64,000 bases of DNA. Origin: Rebecca billardiae RCC1528 (Eukaryota > Haptophyta). Position 1 is the first letter of the stretch; every line of letters starts with the position of its first letter. The notes below the pieces were generated by a model. That model saw only the letters and a list, made by a program, of their open reading frames with translations. It did no database searches and was not told the DNA's origin. Location of the stretch: assembly GCA_965240325.2 (NCBI GenBank), contig OZ251253.1, positions 62,001-126,000 of the forward strand. Direction: 5' to 3'. Position numbers and translations under genes: made by a program. This document shows, in pieces, positions 45,558 to 55,757 of this stretch.

Positions 45558-46105
45558 CGCCCAGCTCGGCGACGGCGTCGAGCGGCGAGGCGGAGGCGGC
45601 GGGCGAGGCGGCGAAGAGGCCGGCGCCCGGCTTGGGCGAGTCGGGCCCCACGCCGCACAGCACGGCGATGCGCCACTCCGCGTGCAGCTCCTCGTGGTGC
45701 TGCGCGGCGCGCGCGCACAGCGCCTCGAGCCGCGCGCGCACGACCTCCGCGTCGAGCGAGCCCGCGCACGCGGCGCGGTGCAGCTCGGCGCACGAAGTGC
45801 GGAGCGCGTCGGCGCGATCGACGTGCGCGTGCAGCTGCGCGGCCAGGCGGGACCACTCGGGCGCCTCGCCCCGCGGCGACGCGGCGGAGCGCGCGCGGTG
45901 CGAGCGCCGGCTCCGCGACCTGCGCGCGCGCGCGCAGGTCGCGGCCGACGCGCTCAGCGCGAGGCGGCGGGCGCGAGGCGGCGGGCGCGTCGGCGCGCGC
46001 GCACCTGCGCGTCACTTTGAGCGAGCCGGGCGGCGAGCTGAGCACGTTTGAGCTCTCCTGCAGCACTGGCGGCTGCTCGGCGCCGCTCGGCCCGGGCGTC
46101 GCCAT
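43332..46105 (-). CDS. RhoGEF (DH-PH) protein with IQ motif and C-terminal coiled coil
   Basis: Predicted guanine nucleotide exchange factor for a Rho/Rac-type GTPase. Exons are 46105-46005, 45919-44510 and 44406-43332, giving 861 residues. The introns of 85 and 103 bp both use GTGCGC donors. The second join rebuilds the diagnostic DH motif 'LIQPVQRVPRYLLLVERLL'. Layout: start MATPGPSGAEQ; a coiled-coil-like N-terminal part ('EWSRLAAQLHAHVDRADAL'); a Pro/Ala-rich region with P-runs and QP repeats; an IQ motif 'ATFVQARARGVAARRAW' near residue 345; the DH domain (about 365-545, CR1 'AAELVSSERRYCDALGQ'); a PH domain (about 545-712, 'LLRLLMFNDVLLLATP' to 'WVKALRKQVAALLEAF'); and a C-terminal coiled coil (about 730-830). 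The IQ motif suggests calmodulin control, which is inference. It diverges from the carrier gene and converges with PIP5K. Confidence 0.85.
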
Positions 46106-46421
46106 GGCTGCTGTCGTCTTCAGTGTGGTTTGAACGCGGGCGCGCGCGCCAAAAAGCGCGCGCTTCCATCGTCAGTTTCGCAGAGGACCGACCTCCCGGA
46201 CTTTCTATGTTTCGGCCCCGTCGACCGTCGCGTGCATCGCGCGAAACACGGTCGAGACTCGAGACGTCGTCCACGCCCGTCGCGGCGGCAGGAGCAACGG
46301 GCAGCGCCGCCACGCGGCACCGGCACCGGCACGCGCGCTCCGCTTGCGCGCACCCGACTGCGCAGCGGCGCGGCGCGTGCGCGCGTGCGGACGGCGTGGG
46401 CCAGGCCCAGGCGCGGCGCGC
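46106..46421. promoter_or_regulatory. 316-bp divergent promoter region (RhoGEF / mitochondrial carrier)
   Basis: This separates the minus-strand RhoGEF ATG (46105) from the plus-strand carrier ATG (46422). It is GC-rich and no core promoter motif is recognised. Both 5' UTRs must lie here. Confidence 0.45.
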
Positions 46422-47555
46422 ATGAGCTCGACGACGGCGGGCCAGCCCGCGCCAGACGCGGCGGCGCCACCGCCGGCGTCGCCGTGGCGCACGCCGCGCC
46501 GCCAGCTGCTCGTCGTCTCGGGCGTCACGCTCGTGTTCGAGGCGTTGTGCGGGCACCAGCTCGAGTTCGTCAAGATCATCAAGCAGACGACGCGCCGGCC
46601 GTACCCGCAGATCGTGCGCGAGATTGTGCGCGAGAAGGGGCTGGCGGGCTTCTGGGACGGCTTCCTGCCGTGGGGCGCTGTGCAGGCGGTCTCCAAGGGC
46701 GCCGTCTTCGGGTACGCGTACGCCACGTCGCGCTCGGTGCTGCGCCCGCTGGTGCAGGACGGGCGGATGCGGCAGCACACGGCGGACACGCTCTCCGGCG
46801 GCCTCGCGGGCGGCGTGCAGGGCTTCGTCCTCTCGCCCACGCTGCTGCTCAAGACGCGCGTGATGACCGACCCCGTCTTCCGCACGCAGATGAGCCTGGT
46901 GCAGACGAGCGTGCGCTCGTGCCAGGTGGGCGCGCGCGTGATCGTGACCGAGGGGCCGCTCTCGCTCATGAAGGGCGCGCCCACCTTCGCGTGCAAGCGC
47001 GTCGCCGACTGGGGCAGCCGCTACCTCTTCACAAACGCGGTGGAGGACGCGCTCTTCAGGAGGGGCGGCGCGGCACACGCGCCGGCCAAGCTGCCCTACT
47101 CGCAGCAGATGACCGCCTCATTACTCGGTGCGCCCGCGCGCAAGGCCCGCGCCCCCGCGCCCGCGGGTCGCGCTCGTGGACCTCGCCGCCGCTCGACGCG
47201 ACCTTCCGCCGGCGCGCGCGCGCGCGCGGGCTGACGGCACGGCGCGCGCGCGCGTGCCCACTCGCCGCCGCGCGCTCGCCGCCGCACGTCGGCCGCAGGC
47301 GGCGTGCTCAGCTCGATCGCGACCGTGCCACTCGACGTCATGGTCGCGCAGATCCAGCAGGCGAGTCGCGCCGGCCAGCACGTCTCCGTGTTCGGCACAT
47401 TCGCCGCGAAGTACCGCGAGGGCGGCTTCGACGCGGTGGGCGGCTTTGCGACGCGCGGCTTCGTGGCGCGCTGCCTGCACGTCTCGCTCACAACAGTGGT
47501 CGTCAAGACGTACACGGCCATGGTCACCGATCTTCTCGAGGCCAGGTCCAAGTGA
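46422..47555 (+). CDS. Mitochondrial carrier family (SLC25-like) protein
   Basis: Predicted six-helix inner-membrane transporter; substrate unknown. Exons are 46422-47127 and 47299-47555, giving 320 residues. The 171-bp intron (GTGCGC...CGCAG) joins 'MTASLLG' to 'GVLSSIATVPLDVMVAQIQQ'. Three repeats are visible, each with a degenerate carrier signature: 'GHQLEFVKIIKQ' (Glu for Asp, no Pro), 'LSPTLLLKTRVM' (no acidic residue) and 'VPLDVMVAQIQQ' (Asp present, Lys missing). Supporting family features are 'GLAGFWDGFLPWGAVQAVSKGA' near residue 70, whose first half is the usual 'G...fy.G..p' helix pair, and 'SGGLAGGVQGF'. The missing residues would weaken the normal matrix salt-bridge network. ATG 46422 is the first in frame. 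A short Pro/Ala-rich N-terminus precedes helix 1. Confidence 0.82.
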
Positions 47556-48524
47556 TCGGCAGCGCAGGCGTCCGTGCGCACGCCGCACAGGCGGCAGTGT
47601 CATCCGCCACATCACATAGTGATAGTGGAGGCCTAAAGCTGCGGCACCGTTCGGAACCGGACCGCCGCTGCATGCGGGACGCCGGACGGCTTCCCGAATA
47701 GCCGCTACTGGCACTAGTTATATTATTATATATTATTCATCATGTCACACATCATGAGACAATAAGCGATCACGGACGGCGCGTCGCCAATGTTACAGCG
47801 GCGGGCAACGTGCCGGCCTTATGAGTGACGGTGATGATGATACGGATAATGAGTCCCGGATGATGGCACATATTAATGACGCGAGCAGTATAATTGACTG
47901 TCATCCGGCGGCCTGGGCGGAGGCGGCGGTCAGGAGGCAGAGGCTGACGACCACCCCCGGTCGAGCACCGCAGGCTATATGCCCAGCACACAGGCTATAT
48001 GCCCACACTCGGCACTAGCTATATAGATTATTAGGGAAGGATCGCTGCCAGCGCCTGCTGCCGCTAGCTGTCAAAGGCCCTGCTGATCCGTTCCCGTGGC
48101 GCTGATCGATGCTGGATCGTACACACGGATGGCAAGTCGGTGTGCTCGCCGCACATTAATCGCGGCGGCTTAAATTCTCAGCCGATCCCAAGTCCTCAAT
48201 CCTCATTGCACCCATCCTAGGCCTGCTGGTCGATGATTGGTACCAACCCCCACCAAACACGCCCTACTCTCGGAAGTCGCCAATCGCTTACATGGCTCCC
48301 CGAGAGCCCGGGGCTGGCTGTCGTGCGTTCTCACGAGCAGCTTGCGCGCAGCCCAAATGTCGTCACCTTCACGGTGCGTAGAGCTGCTCAAGATGGCGGG
48401 AGCGTCAAGAGCATGCCCGTGCACGATACTGACCCATGCCTCCCGTCGCCTGACCCGCATGGGGCAAAAATTGACCCTGCTCGAAGGCACGGGTCGAACA
48501 CCCGCCGATCGATTCATGTTGTCT
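47556..48524. other. Intergenic, 3' side of the carrier gene
   Basis: AT-richer sequence up to about 48,200 (for example TATATTATTATATATTATT near 47,720), then mixed sequence. No coding region is supported; the short frames present look random. Confidence 0.55.
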
Positions 48525-49035
48525 GTACAGGCAATCGCGGGCAATAAGAAGCTGTCACGTTAAGAAACTGGGGCTTGCTATCTGCGGATCTGGCCTAGAA
48601 ACCGAGGCTAGCGATTGGCTGGTTCGCTATACGCATAGTCACACTAAGAAACCGGGACTACGTCGTCCCGGCTGCCGAGTGGTCCGCCGAGGGGCGAGGC
48701 GCAGTCGGCCCGTCGGGGACGCAGCGCGCGGCCCGACTACGAGTACAGGCCAAGTCCCGACTTCTCCTGATGACTGACTCCTGGCCAGTGCACCGCAGCA
48801 TCCATGCAACATCATGCCAGATTTGCTCCAAAAAGGCCCAAAATTTTCGTCGGCCTCGCCGGCCGGGCCTAAAGACTCAGCGGGGGGCTCTGCCCCCCTG
48901 CGCCCCCCGCGCCTGCGCGGCGGGCGGACCTAGCTAAGAAACTGAGACTCCGTAGGCGCTCGGGCTACCGAACGGCTAAGAAACCGAGGCTAGCCGTGAG
49001 ATCTCTGACTTCTTATTGCCCGCGATTGCCTGTAC
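48525..49035. repeat. 511-bp element with 27-bp perfect terminal inverted repeats (MITE-like)
   Basis: Bases 48525-48551 are the exact reverse complement of 49009-49035 (27 of 27). Weaker inverted similarity seems to continue outward by some tens of bases. The interior has no ORF. It carries five copies of a 'ctaagaaacygrg' type word (48561, 48595, 48644, 48934, 48976) and a GGGGGGC-tct-GCCCCCC hairpin (about 48881-48897). No clear target-site duplication was found, so the transposon interpretation is tentative. Confidence 0.6.
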
Positions 49036-50156
49036 GCGTCTAGCCGGGCGAGAGTCAAACATGCGGGCACGTGCCAGGCGGGGGATGTGTGACCACGGAT
49101 CCCATCCGTGAGCACGCGCAAAGCGCTGGAGCGCGCGATAGGTGTTGGCTGTGGTCTACCCGACACACGGCGCGCGGCTCGGTCGCGCTGGAGAGGCGCT
49201 CCGACATCGTCGGGAGCGTTCAGATCGGACCTCGGCCGGCGGCCCGGCGATTTTCCCGGAGCCGCGCCCCGCGCGAAAAGAAATCCGGCGAGAACACCCT
49301 GTAAATGTTTAAAAGAACGCTGGAAAATCGCAAGGGACCCACCTACTATATACGACGCTGGATGAAGGCAGATATAACTGAAGAGCTGCGTCGTATATAG
49401 TAGTGGCGACCTCGTTCGTCTCAGGAGCGTCGAACTGTAGTCCCGCGCGGTGCCTCGGCTAGCACTACTCGGCAGGCCAGCAGCCACGACGACTGACGGG
49501 GTGTCCAGTGTGTCGAAGAGACAACGTCCGTCCATGCCAAACTCGCACCGGCCTCTGACCTAGTATGCATGCCCAATGCGCCATGCCAAGGGACCCTTTA
49601 GTCGTCGTCTGATGAGCGCCGGCACGCCATTAGTTGCAGGCGGCGCACTGACGGAACGGCGCAGCATGCGTGCGAGCCGCCATCGAGCAACGTGCACACC
49701 GCTGAGGGCGCCGAGGCTATTTGGGCGACATGCGGGCGGCACAGCGGCCGGCGCTTGCAGGAGGAACGCCCGCGTGGCTGATTGGCCGACGGCCTTGCGC
49801 ACTTCGCAATAGCCCTGGCAGTGCAGTCCGCGCGCGGGCTGTCCCGCAATCTTCTTGCGATTGATTGCACACGGACGTGCCATGCGCGCACAGCTCTCGA
49901 CAGCATGTCGCCAATAGCCACACAGCACGAACGCTTAGGGGGCGGTCCGGATTCCAAGACGGATGACGTAGCCGACGTGCGACTCGCCTCGAGCGCTTTG
50001 GCAATATGCTGGTTTGGCGACAAGACAGAGCGCGTATTTCGCGATTGCTTGTCGGCGACGTCCACCCGGTGCTAACCTTTCGCTGCGCGTGAATGCTCTC
50101 GCCGCCTCGCGGCCCCAACCGTTGAAGGTGCAAGGCGGGCCGCTCTGCTCGCACTG
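49036..50156. other. Intergenic, no gene recognised
   Basis: Moderately GC-rich sequence with only short frames in all phases and no protein family I recognise. It holds one strong hairpin at 49343-49403. Confidence 0.5.
49343..49403. repeat. Hairpin: 16-bp perfect stem, 29-base loop
   Basis: The left arm ctactatatacgacgc (49343-49358) is the exact reverse complement of gcgtcgtatatagtag (49388-49403). The loop is 29 bases. The half-site GTCGTATA recurs in a 16-bp palindrome at 57671-57686. Confidence 0.75.
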
Positions 50157-50236
50157 GTATGATGACGAAGCGTTTTACCGCTGCGCCACCAGAGTCGACT
50201 CTGGTGGCGCAGCGGTGAACCGCTTCGGAATCATAC
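50157..50236. repeat. 80-bp palindrome with tRNA-like arms
   Basis: The sequence is centred on GTCGAC (50194-50199) with no loop. About 36 of 40 position pairs are complementary, and the central 40 bases pair perfectly. Each arm, read outward, carries TGGTGGCGCAGCGGTAAAAC or a near copy. This resembles the T8-to-D-arm part of a tRNA and fits the Pol III A-box pattern TRGYnnARnnGG. It may be a head-to-head join of two tRNA-derived SINE heads, which is inference. Confidence 0.6.
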
Positions 50237-52143
50237 TACGCACGCAAAGGGGCGGGATGGTGCCCCATGCACGCTTCGAGTGACGCTCCACGCGGCCATG
50301 CAACCCCCGCGATGTACCCTGGGGCCACACTGGCATCCCTTAGACGGAAGGGCACCTCCGAACGAGCACGGGCGTACGAGTTCACGACTGCCGCGGCATG
50401 GCGGCGGTTTGCGACGCGACACACGCGCGGCGCCCGCAGGACGCGAAAGCCTTTCGCGGCGAGCTTGCACGCGTGTATCGACGCGGGTCTCACATGTTAG
50501 GACAGCCTGCCGTCCGAAGCCGTCCGAAGGCGGGCACCAACGTGCTGCAGGAGCGATCGTGGTCAGACAGGCCGCATCAGTATACGGCGTACAGTGTCTC
50601 GGCCATCATTCAACGAAAGAGCCGCAGCCTGACAGGGAGTGCAGCGCATGCATCGTAGCAATCCCTTCTCGATGGGCCCAGATTGAGCCACGCGGGGTTG
50701 CCTCCAGGCGCGGCGTCAACACCCCGGTCGAACAGGAGATTCGCGCGGTAGAACGAGTGGGCGCGCACGCGCGTGCAGTGCAGGCGGCTTTCGGCGACGC
50801 AGGGTCCGTGGGTCAAAGGCAGCCCTGAGTCCACTACGCCTTGCGCCGCCAGTGGTACTCGCCCCCATGCCGGCCTGGTTTGGCCGCGGTGCCACGGCGC
50901 CAAAACGTCGGCGTCGGCCCCATGTCCGATGTAGCTTCAAGCTTCAACGAGAGGCATGTCCGCGCTGCGCCGACTGCGCAAGCCGTCTACGAGGATGGCT
51001 CACACCTAACAGAAACAGCCAACGATTTGAGATTGAGTGAGCCCAGCGGGAAACGTTTGTACGCCGTAGCACGCATGGCGTGTCTCCGACGGGCGTTCGC
51101 GTTTCAGTGCTACCGCACTATTGAGCTTCCTGACGCGGCGGTTCGCACGTTGAACATTGGCTTTGTGCGTGACGGGCTTCAACTCCTCCCGCCTGCCGCA
51201 GCACCGCGTGGCGACGGCACGTGTCTGGCACCGCTTGCGCACGCGGGCGCTAGGCGCTTGGGTTTGCAGGCATATGGCGGGGCACACACACCTGGTGTGC
51301 ATGGCATGCGCCCGTGCCTCCACCTGGGCGATGACACTGGCGCGGTTCAAGCGTCAGGGCCTGGCCTGGCCCGCCAGTATCACGTTTCTACCAGCCGCCG
51401 GCCGGTACAGTCGATTGCGACGTGCGGTATTCACCGAGTCCTCCCAGGCCACGCTCCGAAGCCGGTGTTGAGCACATGGGGTGGTGCGCTCCGGACCCCC
51501 TGACCATACCAAAAGGCGCTGAGCAATTTGCTGCAGGCCGCCAACCCGAACTGCGGACAGTGCGCGCGTATACACGAACTTAGCACGGGCGATGCCCATG
51601 CCGTGCGAAGGCGACGGACGCGCTGCTCGCGTAGCATCGAGACATCGCCATCCGGCCTCCGCAGTGCGCCCCCGGAGCTTGCTCCTCGACCACTTGCCAA
51701 TGCGAGCGTGCATCAGAATGAGCAGCTCGCGCCAGTCTCAGCCTTGAGCGTGGGCGCCCGCCTGGCGCGCGCCATGCGATGAACTCAAACGCATCCGCGC
51801 ATCGTGATGCTATGATCGGCCACAAGCTGCGGCTGCGCAAGGAAGCATTGCGCTTGCGCGCAAACCGCGCGGCCTTGAGCCACCGACGGTCGTGCTTATG
51901 AGGCAGCTTAGACAGCCGTTGACAAGTCCCGATCAGCCTGCACTGCACGAGCCTTGCGGCCCCGGGCGGCTTGTTCACCGGAAGCCCTCGTGCGCACACA
52001 GCAGAGGGCGCGGCATGGGCCTGCTCCCATCTGCATGGGCCGGTCCGTTTCTGGCGATCGCTGTGTAGTATTGGTTGGCGCCGATCACAACTTAGAGCCA
52101 TAGATTATGGGTGCGACGTGCAAGGCGATGGTGGTGGCAAGTA
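50237..52143. other. Intergenic, no gene recognised
   Basis: Frames up to 220 codons exist (50841-51503 plus), but they lack recognisable domains and the codon bias of the neighbouring genes. They probably represent decayed repeats or non-coding DNA. Confidence 0.5.
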
Positions 52144-53195
52144 GAGGCCACTCGAGCGACTTCGTGTCTGGCGAGGCAGGTCGTGCGAGTGCGTGGCGAG
52201 GCAGACGCTCGCCTGCCTCGCCGCTCGGCGAGGCAGCTGACCTAGTAAAGCCTGGGACAAACTTCATGAACGCCAGCAAATGTCTGCCGGGGCGCCGCCC
52301 GTCTTTGCGCACGGTGACGAGGGCGCGCGAGGGCGCTTCCTGACGATCCCGATGAGCGCTGCGCGCGGCGTCGCGTTGGCGGCGGCAGCGGCGCTGGGGT
52401 GTATCTTGCCCATTCTGCGTGGCGGCGCGCGCTCATGACGCCTCAGCAGCCGCCAAGCCATGCGCGCCATGCGCGACCGGGCATGGCGCCTTCTTGACGG
52501 GCAGTGCACTCGCCCTTGCAAGCGCACAGCCGTGAAGAGCCGAGAGCGTCCGTCGCGAGCACGCCGCCCACGCGGGATGCGTTGTCGGGACTGTTCGTGT
52601 GACACTGGGCATTTGCGAGCCATGATGACCATGGGTAGCAGCTACGATGAGCACTTCTCACCTGCATTTCAGCCGATGGCATCCTCTCGTTCAGCGATCT
52701 TGACTGCTCTGAACGCATGGCGAACTCGGCGGAGCGCATGCGCAAGGTGGCTTCGTTGACAATACATAACGCATTCCGCGTGGGCGGCGTGCTCGCGACG
52801 GACGCTCTCGGCTCTTGACGGCTGTGCGCTTGCAAGGGCGAGTGCACTGCCCGTCAAGAAGGCGACACGCCCGGTCGCTCATGGCTTGGCGGCGGCCGAG
52901 GCGTCATGAGCGCGCGCCGCCACGCAGAATGGGTAAGATACACCCCAGCGCCGCTGCCGCCGCCAACACGACGCCGCGCGCAGCGCTCATCGGGATCGTC
53001 AGGAAGCGCCCTCGCGCGCCCTCGTCACCGTGCGCAAAGACGGGCGGCGCCCCGGCAGACATTTGGCGTTCGTAAAGTTTGTCCCAGTCTTCACTAGGTT
53101 AGCTGCCTCGCCGAGCGGCGAGGCAGGCGAGCGTCTGCCTCGCTACGCACTGGCGCGATCTGCCTCGCCGGACACGAAGTCGCTCGAGTGGCCTC
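52144..53195. repeat. Foldback element: inverted repeat with arms of about 440 bp
   Basis: The left arm (52144 to about 52586) and right arm (about 52757 to 53195) are inverted copies with high similarity and small indels. They start at gaggccactcgagcgacttcgtg and end at its complement. The spacer is about 170 bp. Each arm contains several short GGCGAGGCAG / CTGCCTCGCC inverted words near its outer end. No transposase is encoded. It resembles a foldback (FB-like) element or two opposite copies of one short element. Confidence 0.7.
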
Positions 53196-54083
53196 AAGTA
53201 GTTGTAGCTGTGGCGATCAATCACACCGGCGAGTTTCCAGGGAGCCAGCCGGCTTGCATGGAGCAGCGCTGCAGCCAGCAGTGGCAGCATGCGTCTACTT
53301 ATGCGGCAATGCGGCGGAATACCTGCGTTCGCACCGCCATGGTGGCTGCCGTCGTCAACATGTGCCGGCGGGGGGCTGCCTGGCGTTAGTTCTTCGTTTA
53401 CTCGCGGTTGAAGCGCCCTGCCTCTCACGGCGTGTCGACGATGCTGATTCACGCCAGCGGTCAGTTGTCGACACGGTTTGGGTCCCGTTCGACGACTGGC
53501 CGCCTTTGCAGCCACGATGGCGATGAATGTGGAGTCTCCCAGCCCGGCACGAAGGAACAACCGCGCGGCTTGTTCGGAAGCGTGGGGAAGAACCTGGCGT
53601 AGAGGCTCGTCGCGGAGACGAGTGCATTCTCTTCCCGCGGCCCTTCCGCCCGCGACGACACCCACCGTGCTGTCCTCTCATCAGAAACTACACTGTACAA
53701 TCACGACGAGCCCAAGTTCAGTCATGATGACGCGCGCCACGATTGGAGCTAGGTCGTCATGGTGCGACAACTTGAACTGGCCAACGAATAGCGGTAAGGT
53801 GTAACACAAACCGCAGCGCATCTTCAATCTGCTGCCAGTGGCGTGCGTGCAGCCGTGCTCGCGATTTGCGAATGTCCCAGGAAGCGCGAGGGGAGGCGTC
53901 AGCGCTCCCGCCACCGGCCCGGCGACGCAGGCTCGCTCTGTGCTGCAGGCCCGGCCCGACTGGCCGCAATCTTTCGGCAGCAGGATGACTACAGCGCGGC
54001 CTGCTGCTTTCTGTCGCAAACCCGGCGCGACCGCTCTGCTGATCGCCGCTGGTGCAGGAGCGGCCGGCGCCCTGCTCCCAACC
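53196..54083. other. Intergenic, 3' side of the SLC35F-like gene
   Basis: No gene is supported. A somewhat AT-richer patch lies at about 53,680-53,830, just beyond the 3' end of the minus-strand transporter gene. Confidence 0.5.
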
Positions 54084-55757
54084 TCATCCCTCCTGCGGCA
54101 GAGCCATCGGCCGCGCTCGTGGCGCGGGCGACGCGGGGTAACCGCCGGTCGACGCTGCAAACTCGTCCCCGGCGGCGTCTCGCGGCGAGTGGGGCTCGTC
54201 GAGCACGCGCCGGTGCGACGGCGCGCGCCCTGCCGCCGCTGGGCAGCACGCGGCGCCGATCGCGCGCGCGCGCGCGCCCAGCCACGAGCCGCGCGCCGCG
54301 TCTCCGTCGATGTCGGCACGGGAGTGCCGAGCGGCGGGCGAGTCCAGCCCGGCGTCGGCCTGCGAGGACACGTTGATGAGCACGAACCCGCCGCAGACGC
54401 ACAGCGCCGCGCCCGCGGAGATCACGGTCGGCGCGATGCCGTGCAGCGCCCAGTCGCTCGCCATCGCGATGGGGATGGTGAGCGAGAGCCCGACGGTGGC
54501 GACGGTGGGCGAGGTGAGCACGACCGCCTTGGCCCAGAGGAAGTCGGAAAGCACGTTGTCCAGCAGGCCCTTCACGCAGAGCATCGCGAGCACATCTCGG
54601 CCCATCGAGTCGAGCGGCTCGATGCGCGTCGCGTGCAGCAGCGCGACGACTGGCCCGAGCGCGAGCGCGTTCGCGGTGCCGAGGCAGCCGAAGAAGAGCG
54701 CGAAGGAGACGGCCTCGTCGTCGGGTATCAGTCTGCGCAGCAGCACCGTGTACGCGCCGTACAGGAACGCGCCGAGCAGGCAGATCGCGTCGCCGAGCGC
54801 CGAGGCGGGCACGCCGTCGGCGGAGGCGCCGCCGCTCACGTGGTCGGCGTACGCGGTGAGCGCGTTGCCCGCCATGCACAGCGCGACGCCGCCGAGCTTG
54901 GCGACGGAGTAGCGCTCGCCGATGAACAGGAGCGAGAGCACGAACGTAAACAGCGTCGACGTCGTCGAGATCAGCGTGGACGACGTGACGGACGTCATCC
55001 CCAGCGACGCGTTGTAACACGCGTTGGCGGCAAACCACACGGGGCACACGCGCAGCGCGAGACCGAGCACGCCCACGTACGTGACGCGCGCGCGCGGCGC
55101 GTCCTCCGGCGCGCGCGGCTCCTCGCTCTCGCGCTCGATCGTCGCGCCGTTCGCCGCCTCGCCCGCCGCCGCGCCGCCGCCCGCGCCCGCGCCGCACTCG
55201 GCCGCGCCGCCGCCACCGGCGCCGCCGCTCTGCGTCCCGTGCTGCCCTAGCAGCTGGTGGGCGCACGTGCAACGGCTGGCGCAGCACGCGGCGTGCGCGG
55301 CGGCGGCGTGGCCGTTGGCGGCGGAGGGCCGGCGGAAGGGCACCTCGCGCCACGCCCACCGCTTCTGCTCCGCCGCGCGCGGGCTGCGCGCGCGCGGCGG
55401 CGCGTGCGGGTCGCGCGCCAGCCGCAGCGCCACCGCCGCGCGCCACAGCGGCAGGTTGACGATGAAGAGCGAGTTGGAGATGTAGGTGAGGAAGAAGGGG
55501 CGGAAGAAGGAGCGCGTGAGGAAGATGTGCTGCACGAGCACCGACGCGAACGACCAGATCAGCGCGACGACCACGATGCACGTGACGCCCGCCGTCCAGC
55601 GCGCCGCGGCCACGCGCTGCATCGCCTGCCGCTCCGACCCCTCGCCCGCGGGAGAGCGCGGGCCGGGCAGCAGCGCGGCGACCGAGTCGTGCGCCTCGGG
55701 CAGGGAGATCGACGGGCGCTGCCCACGTGGCAGCTCCGCGTCGTCGGCCCCGCGCAT
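54084..55757 (-). CDS. SLC35F-type (drug/metabolite transporter superfamily) membrane protein
   Basis: Single exon, 557 residues from the ATG at 55757. The frame is open to a GTG at 55826 but offers no upstream ATG. Ten hydrophobic segments are visible, from 'TAGVTCIVVVALIWSFASVL' to 'AGAALCVCGGFVLINV'. The EamA-type signature of the SLC35F1-F6 group is clear: 'ANACYNASLGMTSVTSSTLI', then 'STTSTLFTFVLSLLFIGERY', then 'AKLGGVALCMAGN'. A low-complexity loop of about 110 residues (Ala/His/Cys/Gly-rich) lies between segments 2 and 3, and a Ser/Ala-rich hydrophilic tail follows the last segment. Closest in layout to SLC35F5-like vacuolar or Golgi transporters; the substrate cannot be told from sequence. 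Confidence 0.85.
   Translation of the reverse strand: MRGADDAELPRGQRPSISLPEAHDSVAALLPGPRSPAGEGSERQAMQRVAAARWTAGVTCIVVVALIWSFASVLVQHIFLTRSFFRPFFLTYISNSLFIVNLPLWRAAVALRLARDPHAPPRARSPRAAEQKRWAWREVPFRRPSAANGHAAAAHAACCASRCTCAHQLLGQHGTQSGGAGGGGAAECGAGAGGGAAAGEAANGATIERESEEPRAPEDAPRARVTYVGVLGLALRVCPVWFAANACYNASLGMTSVTSSTLISTTSTLFTFVLSLLFIGERYSVAKLGGVALCMAGNALTAYADHVSGGASADGVPASALGDAICLLGAFLYGAYTVLLRRLIPDDEAVSFALFFGCLGTANALALGPVVALLHATRIEPLDSMGRDVLAMLCVKGLLDNVLSDFLWAKAVVLTSPTVATVGLSLTIPIAMASDWALHGIAPTVISAGAALCVCGGFVLINVSSQADAGLDSPAARHSRADIDGDAARGSWLGARARAIGAACCPAAAGRAPSHRRVLDEPHSPRDAAGDEFAASTGGYPASPAPRARPMALPQEG

Noticed and set aside
48400-49100. tRNA-like words (gggtcgaacaccc, gagagtcaaac) near the inverted-repeat element
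   Set aside because: No cloverleaf could be folded around them; they may be part of the outer inverted repeat.
50841-51503. Plus-strand frame of about 220 codons
   Set aside because: No recognised motif, no codon bias like the neighbours, and it overlaps equally long frames on the other strand.
52085-53389. Similar frames in the two arms of the foldback (both containing RKDGRRPGRH)
   Set aside because: They match only because the arms are inverted copies; the frames do not share ends and show no protein features.
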